A stretch of 58,749 bases of DNA from Pseudomaricurvus sp. HS19. GTDB lineage: Bacteria > Pseudomonadota > Gammaproteobacteria > Pseudomonadales > Cellvibrionaceae. Shown here piece by piece: positions 43,628-52,067 of this stretch. The notes below the pieces were generated by a model, which saw only the letters and a list, made by a program, of their open reading frames with translations, made no database searches and was not told the DNA's origin. The position numbers and the translations under genes were made by a program. The stretch lies in NCBI RefSeq assembly GCF_009857815.1, contig NZ_WVVW01000006.1, positions 1 through 58,749 of the forward strand, in the 5' to 3' direction. The first letter of the stretch is position 1; every line of letters begins with the position of its first letter.

Positions 43628-44713
43628 TTAGCGGTGTAAATAGTGGCGAGTTGCCCGCAGCGGCATACGCGTGACCAGCTCATAGCTGATGGTGCCGGCG
43701 CTGGCTGCCACCTCGTTGATGGGTAACTGCTTGCCCCACAGTTCCACCGCGTCGCCAACACTCACCGATGGCAACAGTGATACGTCTACCGTAATCATGT
43801 CCATGGATACCCGGCCCGCCAGCGGGCAGCGTTGGCCGTTGACCAGTACCGGTGTGCCGTCGGGGGCATGGCGCGGGTAGCCGTCGCCGTAACCAATGGC
43901 GACGGTGGCAATGATCGAATCCTTCTGTGCAATCCAGCGCCGACCGTAACCGACACTCTCTCCGGCGGCCACCTGATGCAGGTCGATCACTTTGGATTCC
44001 AGGGTCATGACCGCTTGCAGGTGGGCTGCAAGCGGGTGCGGCGTAGCAAAGGGTGATGAACCGTACAACATAATGCCGGGGCGGGTGTACTGGGCGTGAC
44101 TCCCGGGCCAGGCGAGGATGCCAGCGGAGTTGGCCAGGCTCAGGGGCGCCTGCAAATCGCGATTGATCTGCTGCAGGCATTCAATCTGCTGCCGGGTAAA
44201 ATCCAGTTCCGGCTCATCGGCCACCGCAAAGTGGGTGGCGACTACAATGGGGCCCTGCACATGGGGCAGCGCTTGCAGGCGGCGATACAGTTCCGGTACC
44301 TGCTGCGGAGTGAGCCCCAACCGGTGCATGCCGGTATCGGCCTTCAGCCACAGGTGCAGGGGGTCTGATGGTCGTGCGTTAACCATCTCCTCAGCCTGCT
44401 CGCGGTTGCTTACCATCAGCCAGCAGTTGTGTGCCGCAGCGGTCTCGATTTCATCGGCAGTGAAAGCGCCTTCCAGCAGCAGTATGGGTTTTTGCAGGCC
44501 GGCGGCGCGCAGCTCCAGTGCCTCTTCCATGCAGGCCACGGCAAACGCCGGCACCAGGGGTTCCAGCGCTTGCGCCGCAGCCACCGCGCCGTGGCCATAG
44601 GCGTTGGCTTTCACCACGCCGAGGGCGCGGGCGTTGGGCGCCAGGGACTGGGCCAGCTGGTAGTTGTGGCGCAGGGCGTCGAGGTCGACGATGGCGCGGG
44701 CGGGGCGACTCAT
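43628..44713 (-). CDS. alr: Alanine racemase
   Basis: Protein of 361 residues. The PLP Lys is in VVKANAYGHGAVA near residue 34. The second catalytic residue, Tyr, is in GESVGYGRRW near residue 256. IATVAIGYGDGYPRH and GRVSMDMITVD are family blocks. It interconverts L- and D-alanine for peptidoglycan and D-Ala catabolism. It starts 16 bp after the aminotransferase gene on the same strand, so the two probably form an operon. Confidence 0.95.
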   Translation of the reverse strand: MSRPARAIVDLDALRHNYQLAQSLAPNARALGVVKANAYGHGAVAAAQALEPLVPAFAVACMEEALELRAAGLQKPILLLEGAFTADEIETAAAHNCWLMVSNREQAEEMVNARPSDPLHLWLKADTGMHRLGLTPQQVPELYRRLQALPHVQGPIVVATHFAVADEPELDFTRQQIECLQQINRDLQAPLSLANSAGILAWPGSHAQYTRPGIMLYGSSPFATPHPLAAHLQAVMTLESKVIDLHQVAAGESVGYGRRWIAQKDSIIATVAIGYGDGYPRHAPDGTPVLVNGQRCPLAGRVSMDMITVDVSLLPSVSVGDAVELWGKQLPINEVAASAGTISYELVTRMPLRATRHYLHR

Positions 44714-44729
44714 GCAGTTACCCGGCCTG

Positions 44730-45587
44730 TCAGTAGTCGAACTTGGCAGCGCTGTAGAGCTTCAGCGCTGCTTCCCACACAGGACCCACCTTGCCGTCGG
44801 CTACGGGCTTGCCATCGATCTCCACCACCGGCGCAATCTCCTTGGAGGAGGAGGTCACCCACACTTCGTCGGCATTGAACACTTCGTCCATGGTCACTGC
44901 CCGCTCTTCCACCGTGATGGAGCCGTCGCGGCGCAGGATGTCTAACAGCAGCTGGCGGGTGATGCCGGGCAGTATCTGGTTGTCCAGTGGTGGCGTGATC
45001 ACTACCCCATCCTTGACGATGTAGGCGTTACAGGCGGAGGCCTCGGTGAGTTCGTTGTTGCTGTTGTAGAGCAGGGTCTCATTGGCACCCTGCTCGTAGC
45101 CGTACTGAAAATGCAGCACGTTGCCCAGCAGGGCGGTGGATTTGATGTGGCAGCGCTGCCAGCGCAGGTCACGGGCGGTGGCCACCTTGTAGCCTGTGGC
45201 CTGGCTGCGATCCGGTACCGGTGGTGGCGCGATCTCGAAGGCATAGGCAAACACGGTGGGCGCCACGCCTTCCGGGTAGGCGTGAAAGCGCTTGCTGTCG
45301 GCGCCGCGACTGACGTGCAGGTAGAGCCCGAGGTTGCCGCTACCGTTACGCTGGATCAGCTGGTCACACACCTCCCGCCAGGCGCTCTCGTCCCAATCGA
45401 ATTGGATGCCGATGGCGGCGAGTCCATTGCGCATGCGCTGGATGTGGGGGCCGAAGCCCACCATCTTGCCGTTGTAGGAGGGGATGACCTCATAGATGCC
45501 ATCGCCAAACAGAAAGCCCCGATCCATGGGCGAGATCCTCGCCTCTTCCATGGGGAGATACTGGTGATTGAGAAACACGGTGCTCAT
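44730..45587 (-). CDS. dat: D-amino acid aminotransferase (class IV PLP)
   Basis: Protein of 285 residues, the size of bacterial D-alanine transaminase. It has the start motif ISPMDRGFLFGDGIYEVIP, the PLP Lys in CHIKSTALLGNVLH near residue 147, and the class IV pattern ELTEASACNAYIVKDGVVITPP. It moves the amino group between D-alanine and 2-oxoglutarate, giving pyruvate and D-glutamate. Branched-chain or 4-amino-4-deoxychorismate specificity cannot be fully excluded, but the neighbouring alr supports the D-amino-acid call. GGAAGG precedes the ATG. Confidence 0.85.
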   Translation of the reverse strand: MSTVFLNHQYLPMEEARISPMDRGFLFGDGIYEVIPSYNGKMVGFGPHIQRMRNGLAAIGIQFDWDESAWREVCDQLIQRNGSGNLGLYLHVSRGADSKRFHAYPEGVAPTVFAYAFEIAPPPVPDRSQATGYKVATARDLRWQRCHIKSTALLGNVLHFQYGYEQGANETLLYNSNNELTEASACNAYIVKDGVVITPPLDNQILPGITRQLLLDILRRDGSITVEERAVTMDEVFNADEVWVTSSSKEIAPVVEIDGKPVADGKVGPVWEAALKLYSAAKFDY

Positions 45588-45718
45588 GGCTATACCTTCC
45601 CGGCAATCATGCCCGACAACAGCGGTTACTTTACCACAGCGCCGTTACTGTTCTGAGTAAATCGTCGCGGTGAATGAATTGTTGTTTACGGCAAACAGGT
45701 TGCGGAAAACCTGTACCT

Positions 45719-45836
45719 TGTCGCCCCCGCGCAGGCGGGGGCCCATAGTGTTGTGCGGGTTATGGATTCCCGCCCACCCCGGAGTGCCCTCTCTTGCAGC
45801 GGTGCTGCAATTCACCTCGTGCGCGGGAATGACGCT
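45719..45836. repeat. Degenerate REP-like elements between dat and the pxp operon
   Basis: The stretch contains TCGCCCCCGCGCAGGCGGGG at 45719 and the paired blocks ATGGATTCCCGC and GCGGGAATGACG (about 45763-45836). These resemble diverged copies of the REP family at 4946-5136. It is the only structure seen in the 295-bp gap 45588-45882. Confidence 0.6.
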
Positions 45837-45882
45837 CGTCAGGGATTTGTTCCGTGTGTACACCCCAACACTGCTGCGCCAG

Positions 45883-46758
45883 TTAACCGTCCGGGTGACA
45901 CAGCTGCCGCAAGTCGCTGATCAGCTGCAAGCCGACGGCTGCATCCAGTCCGTCCTCGGTGAGCTCATTGCGATGGGTGACACCATCGACGCTGCCGCGC
46001 TGTGACAGATAGTGCAGGATCGCCAGCGGGTCGACAGCGGCCAGCAGATCCTGTTGCCGCTGCCAGCCCAGCAAGGCGATCAGGCCATGCGCTGCCCAGT
46101 TGGAGACATCCGCCAGCAACAGTTCATCACAGCCGGTGGTGGCCGGGGTAATCGCCAGTGCGGACACCGCTTGTTCGATGAGCCCCATTCCAATCTCATT
46201 GCCGCCATCGCCAATGGCAATGGTGGGGCAGGTGGCCTGGCGCATCACGGGATCAAACGGTGCCACCCCGGCGCTGATGTCGATGCCGCGCATATTGTAG
46301 TAGCGGCCATCGCGGGCCAGTCCGGGCTGCTCAATGGAGATCACCAGCTGCGGCGGGTGCTGTTGCAGCAGCGCAGCGGCTTCCTGTTCGGCGTCGTGGC
46401 GGTCGCCACAGCTGAGGCGGCAGACCGGGTAGTTGGTTTGCAGGGCACTGGCCAGTGGTTCCCCGCACACCAGCCACGCCTCGGCGCCGAGGGTTTGCAG
46501 GGTTTGCCAGAGGGCGATGGCACCCACCGGGCCATCGGTCTCAAAGGTACCCGCCACGGGAAAGCCTGTGCCGACCAGGATGCAGGGGCGATCGTGTGCA
46601 GCAAAGGCGCGCTCAATCAGCTCCACAGCGCGGGCGTAATAACCCGGCTTTAGTGCCCGCTGCAGGGTCTGCATGCCACGCGGGTTGCGGGCCACCAGCA
46701 GTGACTCGATCTGCAGGCTCAGGTGCAACAGGGAATCGGGCGCGGGCGGGCTGGTCAT
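45883..46758 (-). CDS. DUF4392 / D-glutamate cyclase-like protein
   Basis: Protein of 291 residues that matches the C-terminal domain (DUF4392) of mammalian D-glutamate cyclase: PCILVGTGFPVAGTFETDGPVGA near residue 58, ISIEQPGLARDGRYYNMRG and IAIGDGGNEIGMG. D-glutamate cyclase turns D-glutamate into 5-oxo-D-proline. GGAG lies 8 bp before ATG 46758, and the start is only 4 bp past the pxpC stop. It is the last gene of a five-gene operon. The partner domain DUF1445 is encoded by the first gene of the same operon. Confidence 0.85.
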   Translation of the reverse strand: MTSPPAPDSLLHLSLQIESLLVARNPRGMQTLQRALKPGYYARAVELIERAFAAHDRPCILVGTGFPVAGTFETDGPVGAIALWQTLQTLGAEAWLVCGEPLASALQTNYPVCRLSCGDRHDAEQEAAALLQQHPPQLVISIEQPGLARDGRYYNMRGIDISAGVAPFDPVMRQATCPTIAIGDGGNEIGMGLIEQAVSALAITPATTGCDELLLADVSNWAAHGLIALLGWQRQQDLLAAVDPLAILHYLSQRGSVDGVTHRNELTEDGLDAAVGLQLISDLRQLCHPDG

Positions 46759-46762
46759 GGGG

Positions 46763-47716
46763 TTACTCCACGATGAAGTCGGGGGCAATGAGGTCGAGGG
46801 CGATGGTGCGCCGCATGTTGTAGTAGAGGTGCAGGATACGCTGCGCCAGCTCCATGTCGATTTCGGCAAAGTTGACCTGGTCGCCGGGCATCAGCTGCGC
46901 CAGCCGTGCCAGGTCCAGGGAGAGCACCGAACCGATTTTCGGGTAGCCGCCGATGGTCTGGCGATCGTTGAGCAGCACAATGGGTTGGCCGTCCGGTGGA
47001 ATCTGTACAGCACCGAGGCAGATACCCTCTGACAAAATACCGTCCAGTGCAGAATGCACCGGAGGCCCCAGCAGGCGGTAACCCATACGGTCACAGCGTT
47101 CACTGACGTCGTAGGTGGAGCGGAAAAAACGTTGTTGCTGCTCGCGGCTGAAGTGATCCTGCTGGTAGCCGGTCACCACCCGCAGGGTGGCGCGGTGGGT
47201 ATAGTGGGGCCGCTTTGCCGGTGGCAGTCGCAGGCAGGGGCCGCCGTCATCCACCACTGCGGGGATGGTGTCGCCCTTCTGCAGGGCGGTACCACGCAGC
47301 CCGCCGATACCCTCACGCACCACGGTGGCGGTGCTGCCAAACTGCGGCTCGACCTGCAGGCCACCGGCGAAGGCCACGTAGCAGCGGCTGCCCAGTTTGC
47401 TGTAGCCCAGCTCCAGCGTGTCGCCGGCCTGCAAGCGCAGCGTCTGCCAGCGCGGTGCGCTGGTGCCGTTGATGGTGACCGGCATTTCGCCGCCGGTGAC
47501 CGCCACCCGTATTGGGGCATCGACCCGTAGCTTGAGGCCGCCGATGCTGGCTTCGATAGTCGTGGCGGCGTCGTTGTCACACAGGCGATTGGCCCAGTAA
47601 AAGGCTTCCGGATCCAGCGGGCCGCCACTGGTGAGGCCGATCTGGTGTTGACCAAAACGGCCGCTGTCCTGCAGCAGGCTGAGGAGTCCGGGGTGCAGGA
47701 TTTCAACTGTGGCCAT
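46763..47716 (-). CDS. pxpC: 5-oxoprolinase subunit PxpC (biotin-dependent carboxyltransferase-like)
   Basis: Protein of 317 residues of the KipA/AHS2 family: EILHPGLLSLLQDSGRFGQHQIGLTSGGPLDPEAFYWANRL at the start, then IVLLNDRQTIGGYPKIGSV. With PxpA and PxpB it hydrolyses 5-oxoproline to glutamate using ATP. The ATG overlaps the pxpB stop (TGATG), so the two are translationally coupled. Confidence 0.93.
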   Translation of the reverse strand: MATVEILHPGLLSLLQDSGRFGQHQIGLTSGGPLDPEAFYWANRLCDNDAATTIEASIGGLKLRVDAPIRVAVTGGEMPVTINGTSAPRWQTLRLQAGDTLELGYSKLGSRCYVAFAGGLQVEPQFGSTATVVREGIGGLRGTALQKGDTIPAVVDDGGPCLRLPPAKRPHYTHRATLRVVTGYQQDHFSREQQQRFFRSTYDVSERCDRMGYRLLGPPVHSALDGILSEGICLGAVQIPPDGQPIVLLNDRQTIGGYPKIGSVLSLDLARLAQLMPGDQVNFAEIDMELAQRILHLYYNMRRTIALDLIAPDFIVE

Positions 47717-48420
47717 CAGCGAATCTCCCCCGGCAGCTGGCCGCCCAGTTCCAGGAACTGCTGGCGGTCAATGGCGGTAAAGCGCACCCGGTCGCCGACA
47801 CTGACCGGCATGGACGGCGAGGCATGTGGATCAAACATTGGGGTGGGGCAGAGGCCGATCAGGTTCCAGCCGCCCGGCGAGGCGGTCGGATAGACGGCGG
47901 TCTGGCGATCGGCAATGGCCACGGCACCTTGCGGTACCCGCCGTCGCGGCGTCGCCAGACGCGGTGTCGCCAGGCGTTCGTCTACTTCACCCAGGTAGGC
48001 AAACCCGGGCGCAAAGCCAATGGCGTAGACACGATAGTCAGTGGCCTGATGCAGCCGGATAACGTCATCGACGCTGAGTCCTGCGCGTGCGGCCAGCTCC
48101 TCCAGGTCGGGCCCGGATTCAGCGCTGTACCAGACCGGCAGCTCCACCAGCTGGCCATCGCTGTCACTGAAACTGGTTTCATCCTCCAGCGCCTGCTCGA
48201 TCCAGTGGCAGACCTGCGGCGGATCGCAGCTGAGGGGATCAAACAGCACCAGCAGTGAGGCGTAGGAGGGGATCAGGTCGATCAGGTGTGGCCCCATCAG
48301 TTCTCGCAGCAGCTGCGCGGTGTGCTGCACATGAGCAGAGACGGCAGCAGTGGCGACGCTGCCGAAATAGATAATCAGCGCGTTTTCACCGGCAACCTGA
48401 ATGCGGGGCTGGGTTTCCAT
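47716..48420 (-). CDS. pxpB: 5-oxoprolinase subunit PxpB
   Basis: Protein of 234 residues of the KipI/AHS1 family: GENALIIYFG at the start, IPSYASLLVLFDP, the PVWY and GFAPGFAYLGEVDERLATPR blocks and GGWNLIGLCPTPMFDP. It is one subunit of the PxpABC 5-oxoprolinase. AAGGA precedes the ATG, and the gene starts 11 bp after pxpA. Confidence 0.94.
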   Translation of the reverse strand: METQPRIQVAGENALIIYFGSVATAAVSAHVQHTAQLLRELMGPHLIDLIPSYASLLVLFDPLSCDPPQVCHWIEQALEDETSFSDSDGQLVELPVWYSAESGPDLEELAARAGLSVDDVIRLHQATDYRVYAIGFAPGFAYLGEVDERLATPRLATPRRRVPQGAVAIADRQTAVYPTASPGGWNLIGLCPTPMFDPHASPSMPVSVGDRVRFTAIDRQQFLELGGQLPGEIR

Positions 48421-48431
48421 CAGTTATCCTT

Positions 48432-49166
48432 TCAGGCGGTGATCAGGGCCCGGATATCGGCTACCGACTGCACCGCTTCCATATTGTCCCCGTGCACACA
48501 GAGACTGTCGGCGTGCAGCGGGATGATCAGTCCGCTGGCGGTAGTGACGGTGCCGTGGCGCAGCAGTTGTTCCACCTGCGCCAGCATTTTGTCACGGCTG
48601 TGAACGGCACCTGGCTTGCTGCGCGACAGCAGCTTGCCGTCGTCGTCGTAGCAGCGGTCGGCAAAGGCTTCAAACAGCAATTTGATGCCGTAGTGCTCGG
48701 CTTCCTTGCGGTGCAGGTCGGCTTCCGGTGTGGCCTGCAGCATCAGTTTTACCGGCAGGTAGAAACCGGCCACCGCCTCCATAATGGCATGGCGCACATC
48801 GGCCCTGGCCATCATGTCATTGTAGAGGGCGCCGTGGGGTTTGATGTATTCCAGCTGCAGCTCCAGTGACTGCGCCATACCCGCCAGTGCCGCCGCCTGG
48901 TAGGTGACAAAGGTACGGATCTCCTGCGGGCTGCAGTTCATGCTGCGGCGGCCAAAGCCGCCCAGGTCCGGATAGGCCGGGTGGGCGCCGATACGTACAC
49001 CGTGCTGGCGGGCCAGCTGCAGGGTGTCGTGCATTACCAGTGGGTCGCCGGCGTGGAAACCGCAGGCGATGTTGGCCTGGTCAATGTGCGGCATCACCGC
49101 GGCGTCCAGCCCCATGGTCCAGGAGCCGTAGCTCTCCCCCAGGTCGCAATTCAGTAACAGGGTCAC
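48432..49166 (-). CDS. pxpA: 5-oxoprolinase subunit PxpA (LamB/YcsF family)
   Basis: Protein of 244 residues with the YcsF signature LLLNCDLGESYGSW at the start and ANIACGFHAGDP near residue 34. The usual YcsF proteins are about 245-250 residues. The start is a GTG with the perfect ribosome site AAGGAGG. The gene starts 11 bp after the DUF1445 gene. Confidence 0.95.
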   Translation of the reverse strand: MTLLLNCDLGESYGSWTMGLDAAVMPHIDQANIACGFHAGDPLVMHDTLQLARQHGVRIGAHPAYPDLGGFGRRSMNCSPQEIRTFVTYQAAALAGMAQSLELQLEYIKPHGALYNDMMARADVRHAIMEAVAGFYLPVKLMLQATPEADLHRKEAEHYGIKLLFEAFADRCYDDDGKLLSRSKPGAVHSRDKMLAQVEQLLRHGTVTTASGLIIPLHADSLCVHGDNMEAVQSVADIRALITA

Positions 49167-49177
49167 CGGGCGCCTCC

Positions 49178-49966
49178 TTACAGCACCGCCAGCTGGCTGT
49201 TGGGCAGGTCGGTGACCACCATGCAGCCGGGGCTATGGGTAATACAGAAGGGCGGTTTGGCTTCCATGATGGCTGCCTGTGGCGTGACGCCACAGGCAGT
49301 GAATACCGGTACTTCACCGGCACCAATGGTGACCGCATCGCCGTAGTCGGGCTGGTGGATATCACGGATACCGATGGCCGCCGGATCGCCGAAGTGCACC
49401 GGCGCACCGTGCACCGAGGGAAAACGCGAGCAGATCTGGATCATGCGGATGGCGTCGGCGGGTTTGAAGGGGCGCATGCTTACCACCATGTTGGCACTGA
49501 AGCGACCGGCGCTCTGGCAGCGGATATTGGTGTTGTACATGGGGACATTGACGCCCTCGGAAATATTGCGGATCTCCAGTCCGTCCGCCAGCAGTGCCTC
49601 CTCAAACGAGAAGGAGCAGCCGATCAGGAAGGTCACCAGGTCATCGCGCCACAGGTGATGAATGTCGGTGGTCTCTTCCTGCAGTGAGCCATCCTGCCAG
49701 ATGCGGTAGCGCGGTACATCGCTGCGGATATCAAAGTCACTGCCAACGGCGGCGATGTGGGGGTCGCCGGGGCTCGAAGCCATGGCCACCAGCGGGCAGG
49801 GCTTGGGATTAAAGTGGCAGAACTGCAGGAACTCATTGGCCCAGTCGCGGGGCAGGATCGCCACATTGGCCTGCACGAAGCCGGGGCAGAAGCCGGAAGT
49901 ATTGCCGGTGTGTTGCCCCTGGCGGATACGGCTGCGCAATTCGGCTGGGGTGAGCGGGGATGACAT
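49178..49966 (-). CDS. DUF1445 putative hydro-lyase (D-glutamate cyclase N-domain-like)
   Basis: Protein of 262 residues of the DUF1445/YcsI family: [24 protein letters not shown] near residue 24, [21 protein letters not shown] and [11 protein letters not shown]. In the mammalian D-glutamate cyclase a DUF1445 domain is fused to DUF4392. Here the two domains are separate genes at the two ends of one operon, around pxpABC. ATG 49966 is preceded by GAGG. YcsI also neighbours pxp genes in Bacillus. Confidence 0.88.
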   Translation of the reverse strand: MSSPLTPAELRSRIRQGQHTGNTSGFCPGFVQANVAILPRDWANEFLQFCHFNPKPCPLVAMASSPGDPHIAAVGSDFDIRSDVPRYRIWQDGSLQEETTDIHHLWRDDLVTFLIGCSFSFEEALLADGLEIRNISEGVNVPMYNTNIRCQSAGRFSANMVVSMRPFKPADAIRMIQICSRFPSVHGAPVHFGDPAAIGIRDIHQPDYGDAVTIGAGEVPVFTACGVTPQAAIMEAKPPFCITHSPGCMVVTDLPNSQLAVL

Positions 49967-50142
49967 GACAGACCTCGACAAGTCGCATTCAGGGTGGCTG
50001 AACATCCTCTACAGTGTACGGGTAAAGCGCCGCCTTTTGCCATACGTCGGCAGGGGGCTTTCTATCTTCAGCCCGGGCTCGGGGCTGGTCGTGGGGCTGG
50101 TCGCCGCGCTAAGCTGTTTGGCCTGCATACAGAGGAGTTGCC

Positions 50143-51483
50143 ATGACACGACATCGGGTGCCTGAAGGGCTGGCGGATCTCTTTCACGACCATGTGACGC
50201 AGCAGTTTCGCCGCTGGCGTGAGGTGCTCCAGGCGCAGGGCTATGAGCGGCTGCTGGTGTGTGGCGGGGAGCTGTTGCCGGCTTTCCGGGACGACGTTGC
50301 CTACCCCTACCGGGTCAGTCCCTATTTCAAAACCTGGGTGCCCATTGATGACCGACCCGGCTGTTACCTGTTGCTGGACCTCAACGATGAGCGGCCGCAC
50401 CTGTTCTATCACTTTCCCGAGGATATCTGGCATAGGGTTGAGCCGTTAACCGACCCCGCCATTCAGGCGGCCTTCCGGGTGCATGTGTTTGCCGATCCCC
50501 AGGTGCTGGCGGACCGGCTCTCCTGCGACGCGCCCATGGCGCTGGTGGGGGCAGCGGAAACCGTGGTCTGGTCGGAGAATATTGAGCGCAACCCGCCGGC
50601 GCTGCTGCAGGCGCTGGACTTCCAGCGCGCCCGGAAATCCGGCTATGAGCTGGCCTGCATGCGGCTGGCCAGCCAGAGGGCTGCCCGTGGCCATGTGGCT
50701 GCCAGGGACGCATTTGTCGCTGGTGGCTCGGAGTTTGATATCCATCTGGCTTACCTGGCCGCCAGTCGCCAGCTGGAACCGGAGCTGCCCTACGGCAATA
50801 TCATCGCCGTCAACGGTCATGGTGCGGTACTGCATTACGAGCAGAAACAGCGGCAGCCGCCACTGGTGCAGCGCTCGCTGCTGATTGATGCAGGTGCACA
50901 GGTGGCGGGCTATGCCGCAGATATCACCCGTACCTACGCGCTGGAGGAGACCTTTGGCGAACTGGTGGAGGCCATGGAACAGCTGCAGCAGGCCCTGATC
51001 GCCGAGTTGCGGCCGGGGCTGGGTTTTATCGACCTGCAGCAGCGGGCCCATCAGCTGTTGGCACAACTGTTGTGTGACCAGGGGCTGGTGCGGGCCAGCG
51101 CCGATGCGGTGCTGGAACAGGGCCTGACCCACGTCTTTTTTCCCCATGGCCTCGGCCATCTGTTGGGGGTGCAGGTGCACGATCGCGGGGGCTGGCTGCA
51201 GGATGGTAATGGGCCGGAGTTGGGGCCGCCGGCGGAGCACCCCTACCTGCGGCTGACCCGGGTGCTGGAGCCGGACATGGCGCTGACCATTGAGCCGGGG
51301 CTCTACTTTATCGACGCGCTGCTGGAGCCGTTGATGGGTGAGCTGCGGGGCAGCCTGATCCAGTGGGAGCGGGTGGAGGAGCTGCGGGGCTGTGGTGGCA
51401 TTCGCATTGAGGACAACGTGGTCCTGCAGGCGTCGGGGGTGGAGAATCTCACCCGCGATGCCTTTGCCGGCCTCCCTGCCTGA
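50143..51483 (+). CDS. pepQ: Xaa-Pro dipeptidase (M24 metallopeptidase)
   Basis: Protein of 446 residues (E. coli PepQ 443). The five metal ligands are visible: Asp in LLIDAGAQ, Asp in YAADITRTY, His in FFPHGLGHLLG, Glu in LTIEPGLYF and Glu in GGIRIEDNVV. It cleaves dipeptides with C-terminal proline and, in some members, organophosphates. AGAGGAG precedes the ATG. It is divergent from the DUF1445/pxp operon, so the two may share a control region at 49967-50142. A strong terminator follows. Confidence 0.95.
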   Translation: MTRHRVPEGLADLFHDHVTQQFRRWREVLQAQGYERLLVCGGELLPAFRDDVAYPYRVSPYFKTWVPIDDRPGCYLLLDLNDERPHLFYHFPEDIWHRVEPLTDPAIQAAFRVHVFADPQVLADRLSCDAPMALVGAAETVVWSENIERNPPALLQALDFQRARKSGYELACMRLASQRAARGHVAARDAFVAGGSEFDIHLAYLAASRQLEPELPYGNIIAVNGHGAVLHYEQKQRQPPLVQRSLLIDAGAQVAGYAADITRTYALEETFGELVEAMEQLQQALIAELRPGLGFIDLQQRAHQLLAQLLCDQGLVRASADAVLEQGLTHVFFPHGLGHLLGVQVHDRGGWLQDGNGPELGPPAEHPYLRLTRVLEPDMALTIEPGLYFIDALLEPLMGELRGSLIQWERVEELRGCGGIRIEDNVVLQASGVENLTRDAFAGLPA

Positions 51484-51502
51484 TGCGGGCAGGCATAAAA
51501 AA

Positions 51503-51526
51503 AGCCGCTGAAGAGCGGCTTTTTTT
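51503..51526. terminator. Bidirectional terminator between pepQ and cytochrome c5
   Basis: AGCCGCT (51503-51509) pairs with AGCGGCT (51514-51520) around a 4-nt loop, with a run of seven A before and eight T after. It can end both convergent transcripts. Confidence 0.92.
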
Positions 51527-51540
51527 GTGAGACGACAGAC

Positions 51541-51984
51541 TTACTTGGAGTTGTCGACCATGTGATCAACGGCCTGCTTGATCTCGTCGTCGCTGCAGTC
51601 CATGCACATACCCTTGGCTGGCATGGCATTGAAGCCGTTGAGGGCGTGGGTGTAGAGGGTATCCATGCCCTGGCCGATACGCGGCGCCCAGGCACCGGCA
51701 TCACCCATCTTGGGCGCACCGGCTACACCGGCAGCGTGACAGGTGAAGCACTTGGTTTCGTACACTTCCTTACCGGAGCGGGGGCCAGCAGGAGCGGCGG
51801 CAACCGGCGCAGCGGCGCACTCGTCGCCGGACATGCACACTTCGCCCACAGGCTTCAGGCGCTCGGCGATAGCGGCACTCTCTTCAGAGGCAGTGGCGCT
51901 GACGGAAATCAGGATGCTCATGCCGGCAGCGGCCAGCAGGCTCAGAGTCTTGGTAAAACGGCTCACAGTAGTAGTCCCCTTCAT
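51541..51984 (-). CDS. Cytochrome c5-type monohaem protein
   Basis: Protein of up to 147 residues. A signal peptide ends near ATA. The haem motif CFTCH is at about residue 79, and the sixth ligand Met is probably in NAMPAKGMCMDCSDDEI, which also holds the Cys pair typical of c5. It carries electrons in the periplasm, probably to terminal oxidases. GTG 51966 (AAGGGG at 9 bp) is a likely alternative to ATG 51984, which has no clear ribosome site. Confidence 0.92.
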   Translation of the reverse strand: MKGTTTVSRFTKTLSLLAAAGMSILISVSATASEESAAIAERLKPVGEVCMSGDECAAAPVAAAPAGPRSGKEVYETKCFTCHAAGVAGAPKMGDAGAWAPRIGQGMDTLYTHALNGFNAMPAKGMCMDCSDDEIKQAVDHMVDNSK

Positions 51985-52067
51985 TAATAGGCGCTGGCCG
52001 GGTCGGCCTCAGGCGGGGGATTATAGCCAAAAACCGTCGCTATAGAAAAACCTTAGTTTTATTGCGG

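Noticed and set aside
43371-43631. Plus-strand frame of 86 codons between the hypothetical gene and alr
   Set aside because: There is no ribosome site, and its composition is basic, Cys-rich and unlike any family. The interval 43362-43627 is better left as non-coding.
45646-45863. Minus-strand frame of 72 codons upstream of dat
   Set aside because: It lies over REP-like sequence, with no ribosome site and no family likeness.
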